The translations under genes were made by a program, and so were the position numbers. The notes below the pieces were generated by a model. The model was given only the letters and a program-made list of their open reading frames with translations. It was not told the origin of the DNA and did not search any database. Shown one piece after another: positions 10,796 through 17,912 of a stretch of DNA of 33,995 nucleotides. Within the stretch, counting starts at the first letter, position 1. Each line of letters opens with the position of its first letter. This stretch comes from Flavobacteria bacterium MS024-2A (GTDB lineage: Bacteria > Bacteroidota > Bacteroidia > Flavobacteriales > Flavobacteriaceae). The stretch spans positions 1 to 33,995 of the forward strand of contig CAJJAB010000113.1 in NCBI GenBank assembly GCA_905181895.1. Reading direction: 5' to 3'.

Positions 10796-11503
10796 ATGCA
10801 ACCCAAAAAAAATGATAAAGCTGATTTAAGTAAAAACAGCAGCCTTTACTTTGTAATAGGTCTAGCTGTGGTTCTACTTATTTCATGGCAAGCAATCGAA
10901 TGGAAAACATACGACAAAGATCTTTATGGCTATGAAGCTTTAAATGTTGATGAAGACGATGATGAGGAAATCCCAATCACTGAGCAAATAAAAACACCAC
11001 CACCACCACCACCACCTCCACCTCCTGCTCCTGAGGTAATTGAAGTAGTAGAAGATGAAGAAGAAGTAGAAGAAACCGTTATCGAATCTACAGAAACTAA
11101 TGAAGAAGAAATTATAGAGATTGTTGAGGTAGAAGAAGAATACGAGGAAGTGGATGTTCCTTTTGCTGTAATTGAAGATGTGCCTATTTTTCCTGGTTGT
11201 GAGAAAGTTAAGAAATCAGAAAGAAGAGATTGTTTTCAAGAGAAAATGAATAAACATATTCGTAAAAATTTTAGATATCCTGAGATTGCACAAGAAATGG
11301 GAATTCAAGGTAGGGTGTATGTTAATTTTATCATTGCAAAAGATGGACAAATCACAAACATAAGAATGCGTGGACCTGATAAGAATTTGGAAAAAGAAGC
11401 CCAACGTATTATTTCTAAATTACCTAGTATGATACCCGGAAAGCAAAGGGGTAGACCTGTTCGTGTTCCTTTTAGTATTCCTATTACATTTAGATTACAA
11501 TAA
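10796..11503 (+). CDS. tonB: Energy transducer TonB
   Basis: N-terminal TM, poly-Pro/acidic linker (PPPPPPPPPPAPEVIEVVEDEEE), C-terminal TonB domain (RYPEIAQEMGIQGRVYVNFIIAKDGQITNIRMRG...RVPFSIPITFRLQ). Confidence 0.92.
   Translation: MQPKKNDKADLSKNSSLYFVIGLAVVLLISWQAIEWKTYDKDLYGYEALNVDEDDDEEIPITEQIKTPPPPPPPPPPAPEVIEVVEDEEEVEETVIESTETNEEEIIEIVEVEEEYEEVDVPFAVIEDVPIFPGCEKVKKSERRDCFQEKMNKHIRKNFRYPEIAQEMGIQGRVYVNFIIAKDGQITNIRMRGPDKNLEKEAQRIISKLPSMIPGKQRGRPVRVPFSIPITFRLQ
10995..11016 (+). repeat. CAC/CCA trinucleotide microsatellite (22 nt) inside tonB encoding the proline run
   Basis: Uninterrupted caccaccaccaccaccaccacc in the sequence. Confidence 0.9.
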
Positions 11504-11527
11504 TATTACATCTTTATTAAGTACCCG

Positions 11528-11551
11528 AAAACCAGCGATAAGCTGGTTTTT
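11528..11551 (+). terminator. Intrinsic terminator after tonB
   Basis: AAAACCAGC (11528-11536), loop GATAA, GCTGGTTTT (11542-11550), followed by T-rich tgtctttt. Confidence 0.75.
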
Positions 11552-11773
11552 GTCTTTTATAAGACAACTTATATATTGATAGAAGATCTAATTTGAATTA
11601 AACTTTAGAATGCTAAAATTCAATCAAAATGCATTGTTTCCAAATTATCAAGTATAATCTCTAGTAACCAAACTATAATTTACTTTCGTATAACCTGTAT
11701 TGTCTGCTTTTCAATCAAGAATATATTGATTAATTAAATAGTAAAATATTTTATATCTAAATAGGTGATTTGA

Positions 11774-11804
11774 TTGTCCATTGCCTAATTCTCAACTATC
11801 TTTG
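11774..11804 (+). promoter_or_regulatory. Putative promoter for the cyoE/cytochrome oxidase block (TTG-20-TATCTTTG)
   Basis: TTG 11774-11776 and TATCTTTG 11797-11804 match the Bacteroidota TTTG/TAnnTTTG-type consensus; the cyoE ATG lies 23 nt downstream. Confidence 0.55.
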
Positions 11805-11827
11805 TAACCCGAGCGATGCAGATATAG

Positions 11828-12730
11828 ATGCCCCAAAATGATACCCTTACTCTAGCTAACTTTCAGCTAATCTTAAGTGATTTTTCTCAACTCACTAAGT
11901 TTAGATTGTCTGTGACAGTTGTTATTTCTTCAATTGCCGGATATTTTTTAGCCGTTGAAACTATAGATTACCCTACTTTGTTTTTGCTAATTGTTGGAGG
12001 ATATGCAATGGTTGGCGCTTCAAATACTTTTAATCAAGTTTTTGAAAAAGATTTAGATAAGTTAATGTTGCGTACGCAAAACCGCCCAATCCCTAAAGGG
12101 AGAATAAATCCCAATAGTGCCTTGTTCATTGGAGTAATTTTAACTCTAATAGGTGTAGGCGCATTATATGTTATCAACTTAAAAACAGCCTTTTTTGCAA
12201 GTTTATCTATTTTTATATATGCTTGTCTCTACACTCCATTGAAGCAAAAAACTTCATTATCTGTTTTTGTAGGAGCTTTTCCAGGCGCTATTCCCTTTAT
12301 GCTGGGTTGGGTTGCTGCAACAAATGAGTTCGGAATTGAACCGGGTGTATTATTTATGATTCAGTTTTTTTGGCAATTCCCCCACTTTTGGGCAATTGGA
12401 TGGCTAATGCATGATCAATACCAAGCAGCTGGATTTAAAATGTTGCCTTCGGGAGCACGTGACCATTCTACCGCTTTTCAAACGGTTTTTTATACTCTGT
12501 GGACTGTAGTGATTTCATTATTACCAGCTTTCCATAATACTGGTGCACTCTTTTTGTCATTATCCTCTGCTATTTTAGTAGGACTTTTGGGATTGTTTTT
12601 TTTGTTTTATGCCATAAGATTAATGTTTTTAAAAACAGATCAGGCTGCTCGATTTTTAATACGGGCAAGTATTATATACATCACAGGAGTACAATTAGTT
12701 TATGTATTGGATAAATTTTTGATACAATAA
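11828..12730 (+). CDS. cyoE: Protoheme IX farnesyltransferase (heme O synthase)
   Basis: UbiA-family motifs NTFNQVFEKDLDKLMLRTQNRPIPKGRI and YTPLKQKTSLSVFVGAFPGAIPFMLGW; HFWAIGWL. Confidence 0.95.
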   Translation: MPQNDTLTLANFQLILSDFSQLTKFRLSVTVVISSIAGYFLAVETIDYPTLFLLIVGGYAMVGASNTFNQVFEKDLDKLMLRTQNRPIPKGRINPNSALFIGVILTLIGVGALYVINLKTAFFASLSIFIYACLYTPLKQKTSLSVFVGAFPGAIPFMLGWVAATNEFGIEPGVLFMIQFFWQFPHFWAIGWLMHDQYQAAGFKMLPSGARDHSTAFQTVFYTLWTVVISLLPAFHNTGALFLSLSSAILVGLLGLFFLFYAIRLMFLKTDQAARFLIRASIIYITGVQLVYVLDKFLIQ

Positions 12731-12743
12731 AAAATATAAATAA

Positions 12744-13322
12744 ATGAATACAAACGACTCTTTAACGGTAAAAAATAATCGAGCAAAAAAAATGATGCTC
12801 TGGTTTGGAATGATAAGTATGAGTATGACTTTTGCAGGTTTAACCAGTGCCTATGTAGTTAGTAGTTCGAGATCAGATTGGATTCAACAAATTGAGCTGC
12901 CCTTTTCTTTCTCTCTAAGTACTTTACTTATTATTTTGAGTAGTGCAAGTTTTTATAGTGCACTAAAAATGATTCAATCTCAAAAAATAAAAGCTACTCA
13001 GTCATTACTCTTAATAACACTATTACTTGCAATTGGATTTATTTATTTTCAATTTCAAGGGTTTGGTGATATTATTGAAAAAGGTTATTATTTTACTGGA
13101 CCGGAAAGCTCTATAACTACATCCTATTTGTATGTTTTAGTTTTACTTCATTTGGTCCACTTAACGGCAGGCATAATTGTTGTTTTATTACTTTTTTTTA
13201 AGACTATGAGACAAAGTAATACTGATGGAAGTACCCTAGGATTTGAACTTGCCTTGACCTTTTGGCATTTTCTTGATTTTCTCTGGGTATATTTATTTTT
13301 ATTCGTTTCATTCTACGGTTAA
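12744..13322 (+). CDS. Cytochrome c oxidase subunit III-type protein (short paralogue)
   Basis: 192 aa, about 5 TM; SAYVVSSSRSDW, LHLVHLTAGIIVV and LTFWHFLDFLWVYLFLF are heme-copper oxidase subunit III signatures. Confidence 0.88.
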   Translation: MNTNDSLTVKNNRAKKMMLWFGMISMSMTFAGLTSAYVVSSSRSDWIQQIELPFSFSLSTLLIILSSASFYSALKMIQSQKIKATQSLLLITLLLAIGFIYFQFQGFGDIIEKGYYFTGPESSITTSYLYVLVLLHLVHLTAGIIVVLLLFFKTMRQSNTDGSTLGFELALTFWHFLDFLWVYLFLFVSFYG

Positions 13323-13358
13323 AAATTAATAAATTTGCAAAGAATCTAATATGACACT

Positions 13359-14339
13359 ATGGAAGTTACTGTAAAAGCATCTGATGACGATAGCCAAGTT
13401 TGGGCTGGAGGTAATAAACCTCTAAACGCTAGCTATGGTAAAATGATGATGTGGTTTTTTATTGTTTCTGATGCCTTGACATTTACAGGTTTTCTTGTGT
13501 CCTATGGTTTTTCAAGATTTAAAAACATTAATTCTTGGCCCATTGCTGATGAAGTATTTACACACTTTCCTTTTTTACACGGTGTGGATGCTCCCATGTA
13601 TTATGTAGCTTTAATGACTTTTGTATTAATATTCTCATCTGTTACCATGGTATTGGCAGTAGACGCTGGTCATCATATGCAGAAGACTAAAGTGACTTTC
13701 TATATGTTATTGACCATTATTGGTGGTGCGATTTTTGTCGGATCTCAGGCTTGGGAATGGAAAAACTTTATTAAAGGAGAGTATGGTGCTTTGGAAACTA
13801 AAGGAGGTCAAATCCTTCAATTCGTAAATGCAGAAACTGGAAAGCGTGCAGCAATACAAGAATTTGCAGTTGGTATAGAAACTGATCGAACTACCCATCA
13901 GTCAAGTAATGGTATTTGGTATGAAAATGAAACAGCTTTACCGACAGTCTCTTTATTAGGAGTTAAAGAAGGATTTGTTTCTAATACTGATTTAGTGATT
14001 CGGACGGAACAATTAGATGAGAAAGGGCGAAAAAAAGTACTATCAAGAGAAGAGTCTTTAACTAAAATAGATGAGGCAATTTATGTTGTTGAGGGAGCAA
14101 ACCTTATTCGTAATGAATATGGAAATAGACTTTTTGCTGATTTCTTCTTCTTTATCACGGGATTTCATGGATTCCACGTTTTATCTGGAGTAGTTATAAA
14201 TATTATCATCTTTTTCAATGTCATTGTTGGAACTTATCAGCGCAGAGGACACTATGAAATGGTTGAAAAAGTTGGACTTTATTGGCACTTTGTTGATTTG
14301 GTTTGGGTATTTGTATTTACATTTTTCTATCTAGTTTAA
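13359..14339 (+). CDS. Cytochrome c oxidase subunit III with an extramembrane insertion
   Basis: 326 aa; MMMWFFIVSDALTFTGFLVSYG, GSQAWEWKNFI, FFFITGFHGFHVLSGVVINI, GLYWHFVDLVWVFVFTFFYLV. Confidence 0.92.
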   Translation: MEVTVKASDDDSQVWAGGNKPLNASYGKMMMWFFIVSDALTFTGFLVSYGFSRFKNINSWPIADEVFTHFPFLHGVDAPMYYVALMTFVLIFSSVTMVLAVDAGHHMQKTKVTFYMLLTIIGGAIFVGSQAWEWKNFIKGEYGALETKGGQILQFVNAETGKRAAIQEFAVGIETDRTTHQSSNGIWYENETALPTVSLLGVKEGFVSNTDLVIRTEQLDEKGRKKVLSREESLTKIDEAIYVVEGANLIRNEYGNRLFADFFFFITGFHGFHVLSGVVINIIIFFNVIVGTYQRRGHYEMVEKVGLYWHFVDLVWVFVFTFFYLV

Positions 14340-14359
14340 CATAATTAAAAACAAATTAA

Positions 14360-14743
14360 ATGGCAGCAGAAGGGCATAAATTAGCCATCTTTAGAGGTTT
14401 ATTAAAATTTAAATCTAATCAGCAAAAAATTTGGGGAGTATTAATATTCCTTTCAATAGTAACAACTATTGAAGTTGCTTTGGGGATTATTAAACCTGAG
14501 ATATTGATGGGGAGTTTTCTTAGAATGAAAATTCTAAATTGGATTTTTATTATCCTTACCATAGTTAAAGCTTATTACATTGCCTGGGATTTCATGCACA
14601 TTAGAGATGAAAGAAGCGGATTTAAAAATGCGATAGTACTTCCGCTTATAATTTTAATTCCCTATTTAGCTTTTATTCTTTTGATTGAGGCTGATTATAT
14701 TTTTGATGTAATGAATGATGGATTTGTTTCTTGGAATTTTTAA
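14360..14743 (+). CDS. Cytochrome C oxidase subunit IV family protein
   Basis: 127 aa, 3 TM, directly after subunit III; VKAYYIAWDFMHIRDERSGFKNAIVLPLIILIPYLAFILLIEADYI. Confidence 0.82.
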   Translation: MAAEGHKLAIFRGLLKFKSNQQKIWGVLIFLSIVTTIEVALGIIKPEILMGSFLRMKILNWIFIILTIVKAYYIAWDFMHIRDERSGFKNAIVLPLIILIPYLAFILLIEADYIFDVMNDGFVSWNF

Positions 14744-14764
14744 CACAAATAGTATTAAATAATT

Positions 14765-14790
14765 AAGTGGTTTTAAACCGCTTTTTTTTT
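14765..14790 (+). terminator. Probable intrinsic terminator after the subunit IV gene, immediately upstream of the next ATG
   Basis: AAGTGGTT (14765-14772), loop TTA, AACCGCTT (14776-14783; one G-U pair), overlapping a long T-run to 14790. Confidence 0.65.
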
Positions 14791-14795
14791 GTATT

Positions 14796-15461
14796 ATGAA
14801 AAAGGAAGATTTATATAAGAAATTAGTATTAGGATTATTATTTGTATTTCCAATAGTAGTTTATCTTTTTTTTGCATCGGGAAAAAATAATTTTGCTAAA
14901 CTTCCTATTTTATCAAAAGGTGTTAATGAAATACTTGCCATTAAGTCTAATGTAGATAATAAATTAATGCTTAGAGATCATATAACTATATTGGGTTATT
15001 GGGGAGGGAGCCTTCAAAATAAGCAAGCCGAAGCTCTCAATCTAAATGAAAAAATCTACAAGCGTTTTTATGAGTTTGCAGATTTTCAATTTGTATTTTT
15101 TGTTAATCAAGATAGCTTGTCACAAGTAAATATTTTAAAAAGGACATTAAAAGAAGGGGTTGGAACGGACCTTTCCAAATGGAATTTTATTCCTGTATCT
15201 ACAGATGAAATTCAATCACATTTCAACTCGCTTCAAACCCCATTAAAACTTAGTCTAGAGGCAAGCTCACCGTACGTCTTTATAATCGATAAAGATTTAA
15301 ACTTAAGAGGAAGAAATGATGACGAAGATTCAGGAACTCTTTATGGTTTTGACGCTAGATCTGTTGCACAGATCAATAAAAAAATGATTGACGACGTCAA
15401 GGTGATCCTTGCGGAATATAGGCTAGCTTTAAAAATTTATAATACAAACCGTAAAAAGTAA
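14796..15461 (+). CDS. Membrane-anchored SCO/thioredoxin-fold-like protein lacking cysteines (tentative)
   Basis: N-terminal TM (KLVLGLLFVFPIVVYLFFA). Segments line up by eye with the adjacent SCO: ITILGYWGGSLQNKQAEALNLNEKIYKRF / LSKWNFIPVSTDEIQSHF / SPYVFIIDKDLNLRGR. No Cys residue in the ORF. Confidence 0.55.
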   Translation: MKKEDLYKKLVLGLLFVFPIVVYLFFASGKNNFAKLPILSKGVNEILAIKSNVDNKLMLRDHITILGYWGGSLQNKQAEALNLNEKIYKRFYEFADFQFVFFVNQDSLSQVNILKRTLKEGVGTDLSKWNFIPVSTDEIQSHFNSLQTPLKLSLEASSPYVFIIDKDLNLRGRNDDEDSGTLYGFDARSVAQINKKMIDDVKVILAEYRLALKIYNTNRKK

Positions 15462-15466
15462 TTTAT

Positions 15467-16162
15467 ATGCCGAGTTTAAAATATGTGGGTCTTTTTTTGA
15501 TTATTATGATTTTTGGCATCTTATTTATTCCAAAAATAATTGAACGTATCAATTCAAACTCAATAATTGATAGTAGTCGAACTCAATCAGCTGCCCCTTT
15601 AAATTATATTATTTTAAACAATCAAACCAAGAAAGTACCTTCTTTTATATTTAAAAATCAAGACAGTCTCTTGATTTCTAACGAAGATTTTTTGGGGAAA
15701 GTTTATGTAGCAGAATTTTTCTTTACCTCATGTCCTAGTATTTGTCCAATAATGAATAAAAATTTGAAAACAATTGAATCTATCTACGGAATAAGATCCG
15801 ATTTTGGAATTGCTTCTTTTACAATTGATCCAGACCATGATACTCCATCTGTCTTAAAGAATTATGCTAATAATTATGAAGTTTTTTCTCAAAACTGGCA
15901 TTTTTTGACAGGCCAAAAAGAAGCTATATTTGAACTTGCAAATTCTGGATTTAATATATTTGCCTCTATAAATCCGAAAGTAGCTGGAGGTTTCGAACAT
16001 CAAGGCTATTTTGCCTTGATCGATAAAAAAGGCTTTATCCGTTCTCGTTCCGATCAATTTGGAAATCCTATTGTTTATTATATGGGACTTGATCAAGAAG
16101 GAGTGGAGGTTCAAGATGTTGATTTATTAATTGAGGATATAAAAAAATTATTGAATGAATAA
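15467..16162 (+). CDS. SCO1/SenC family copper-dependent cytochrome oxidase assembly protein
   Basis: N-terminal TM, CPSIC motif (FFFTSCPSICPIMNKNL), TIDPDHDTPSVLKNYA, WHFLTG, and a His in FEHQGYFALIDKKGFIRSR. Confidence 0.93.
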   Translation: MPSLKYVGLFLIIMIFGILFIPKIIERINSNSIIDSSRTQSAAPLNYIILNNQTKKVPSFIFKNQDSLLISNEDFLGKVYVAEFFFTSCPSICPIMNKNLKTIESIYGIRSDFGIASFTIDPDHDTPSVLKNYANNYEVFSQNWHFLTGQKEAIFELANSGFNIFASINPKVAGGFEHQGYFALIDKKGFIRSRSDQFGNPIVYYMGLDQEGVEVQDVDLLIEDIKKLLNE

Positions 16163-16685
16163 TATCATGATAAATAAAGGTAAATACAACATTTATATAT
16201 GGATTGTTTCCATTGTAGTACCTGTGCTTGTTGCATTTCTTTTTACTGTTCGTATCCCGAATGTTGAACCTTTAAGTTTTTTGCCGCCAATATATGCGTC
16301 AATTAATGGGTTAACAGCCATATTTTTGATTATTGCTTTATGGGCAATTAAAAATAAAAAAATAGTGTTACACCAAGGCTTGATGAAAATCTCTATTGGA
16401 TTGTCTTTAGTTTTTCTTGTTATGTATGTTGCTTACCATATGACCTCTGACTCAACACCATATGGAGGTGAGGGATTTATGAGATATATTTATTTTTTTA
16501 TTTTAATTACCCATATCATCCTATCCATAGGGGTCATCCCAATGGTTTTAATTACTTATGTAAGGGCTATATCAAAACAATTTGCAAATCATAAAAAAAT
16601 TGCCCGCTATACTTTTCCAATATGGCTTTATATAGCTATTACCGGTGTAATTGTATATCTTATGATTTCACCTTACTATATTTAA
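16155..16685 (+). CDS. DUF420 domain membrane protein (start may be the Met at 16167)
   Basis: VRIPNVEPLSFLPPIYASINGLTAIFLIIALWAIKNKKIVLHQGLMK, YHMTSDSTPYGG, ITHIILS are DUF420-type features; located next to SCO and oxidase subunits. Confidence 0.85.
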   Translation: MNNIMINKGKYNIYIWIVSIVVPVLVAFLFTVRIPNVEPLSFLPPIYASINGLTAIFLIIALWAIKNKKIVLHQGLMKISIGLSLVFLVMYVAYHMTSDSTPYGGEGFMRYIYFFILITHIILSIGVIPMVLITYVRAISKQFANHKKIARYTFPIWLYIAITGVIVYLMISPYYI

Positions 16686-16686
16686 T

Positions 16687-16902
16687 ATGAAATCTAAATT
16701 TTTATTTTCAGCCTTGTTGTTTATAATTTTCACTACTGATTTAGTTTATTCACAATGTTCTATGTGTAGAGCAGTACTTGAGTCCGAAGAAGGTCAAGTA
16801 ACAGCTAAAGGAATTAATAATGGAATTCTTTATCTTATGGCTATTCCTTATCTTTTAGTTGGAGTAGTTGGCTGGAAAGTTTTTCAGATATTAAAAAAAT
16901 AA
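16687..16902 (+). CDS. 71-aa membrane miniprotein with exported CSMC motif
   Basis: Signal-like N terminus ending ...LVYSQCSMCRAVLESEEG, then one TM helix (NGILYLMAIPYLLVGVVGWKVFQIL). Starts right after the DUF420 stop. Confidence 0.75.
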   Translation: MKSKFLFSALLFIIFTTDLVYSQCSMCRAVLESEEGQVTAKGINNGILYLMAIPYLLVGVVGWKVFQILKK

Positions 16903-16914
16903 TTTATACAAATC

Positions 16915-16944
16915 TTGTTTATAAAATAAACTAGTTTATATTTG
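16915..16944 (+). promoter_or_regulatory. Putative promoter of the regulator/exporter unit (TTG-19-TATATTTG) with a palindromic spacer
   Basis: TTG 16915-16917 and TATATTTG 16937-16944; a perfect 14-bp palindrome ATAAACTAGTTTAT lies at 16926-16939. Confidence 0.6.
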
Positions 16945-16958
16945 TGTAAAATATAAGT

Positions 16959-17546
16959 ATGAATTCGTCTAAAGATCAAATTGAAGCAATATCAAGTGTA
17001 ATTAATAACACAAGAGAAAATTTAAAACCAATAAGTATTAATTTTATTTTTTGGGGCTGTTTAGTTATTGTAATGAGTTTGTTTCACATTGCTTTTGAAT
17101 CATTTATTCAAGCAACTCAATATTCAGCGACTTTATTTTGGACAGTTTTACCTTTAATTGGAATGATATTAACTATTTATTACAATATTAAGCACAGAAA
17201 GAAAATAGGATATGAAACTTATCTAAGTAGGGTTATAAAAATTATTTGGGGAGTGTTTAATTTAGCATGGATTTATATTATCGCTGTTTCTCTTACTTTA
17301 AATAATTTCCATCCAGTTCCTCCTATTTTATTTCTCTTGGGTCTTATATTAATTATTACTGGGATGATCATTAAATTTAAACCTATTACTCTGGGAGGAA
17401 TTTTTCTTATCACGTTTACATTCTATCTAAATTTTAACCCTGGAATTGATCTTCTAGTAGTCAATGTAGTTGGAGTTTTTTTAGGAATGTTATTGCCAGG
17501 GTTGGCACTTTTCTATTCTAAGCCCGATAATAAATCTGATGGATAA
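16959..17546 (+). CDS. Multi-pass membrane protein of unknown function, paired with the downstream regulator
   Basis: 195 aa, about 5 hydrophobic helices; coding-like frame; overlaps the next gene by 8 nt. Confidence 0.7.
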   Translation: MNSSKDQIEAISSVINNTRENLKPISINFIFWGCLVIVMSLFHIAFESFIQATQYSATLFWTVLPLIGMILTIYYNIKHRKKIGYETYLSRVIKIIWGVFNLAWIYIIAVSLTLNNFHPVPPILFLLGLILIITGMIIKFKPITLGGIFLITFTFYLNFNPGIDLLVVNVVGVFLGMLLPGLALFYSKPDNKSDG

Positions 17547-17817
17547 ATTATTATTCAACCCAGTTAGATTAAAAATCTTGTCATCTCTAATTAACAATAG
17601 TCAATGTGATTTTAATCACCTAAAAAAGGTTACAGAAGCAACTCAAGGTAATTTGAGTATTCAACTTAAAAAATTAAAAGAAGAAAAATATATCCACATT
17701 GAAAAGAAATTCAGTAAAAATTACCCTAATACAACTTGTTCAATCACAAAGAAAGGCAAAATTAAATTTGAAGAATTTTTCATTAATTTAATTACACTTA
17801 AAGAGAATGGAAAATAG
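17539..17817 (+). CDS. Small winged-helix DNA-binding transcriptional regulator (MarR/ArsR-like)
   Basis: 92 aa; LLFNPVRLKILSSLINNSQCDFNHLKKVTEATQGNLSIQLKKLKEEKYIHIEKKF...CSITKKGKIKFEEF is a classic wHTH with wing. Confidence 0.85.
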   Translation: MDKLLFNPVRLKILSSLINNSQCDFNHLKKVTEATQGNLSIQLKKLKEEKYIHIEKKFSKNYPNTTCSITKKGKIKFEEFFINLITLKENGK

Positions 17818-17881
17818 AAATTATTTTTTGATGAACGATGTAACAATTAGCTGCTTATTAAGTCTAATTTTTAGCAATAAA

Positions 17882-17898
17882 AAAATTGATTCAATTTT
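17882..17898. promoter_or_regulatory. Perfect inverted repeat AAAATTGA-T-TCAATTTT, candidate operator upstream of the ABC transporter genes
   Basis: 8-bp arms with 1-bp spacer, 14 bp before the ATG at 17913. Confidence 0.4.
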
Positions 17899-17912
17899 AA
17901 CTAAAATAAACA

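Noticed and set aside
13330-13337. TAAATTTG -7-like box before the second subunit III gene
   Set aside because: No convincing -33 TTG/TTTG at suitable spacing; likely chance in AT-rich DNA.
12744-14339. Two adjacent subunit III genes read as a frameshifted or split gene
   Set aside because: Each has its own start, complete set of subunit III signatures and stop; they are paralogues, not fragments.
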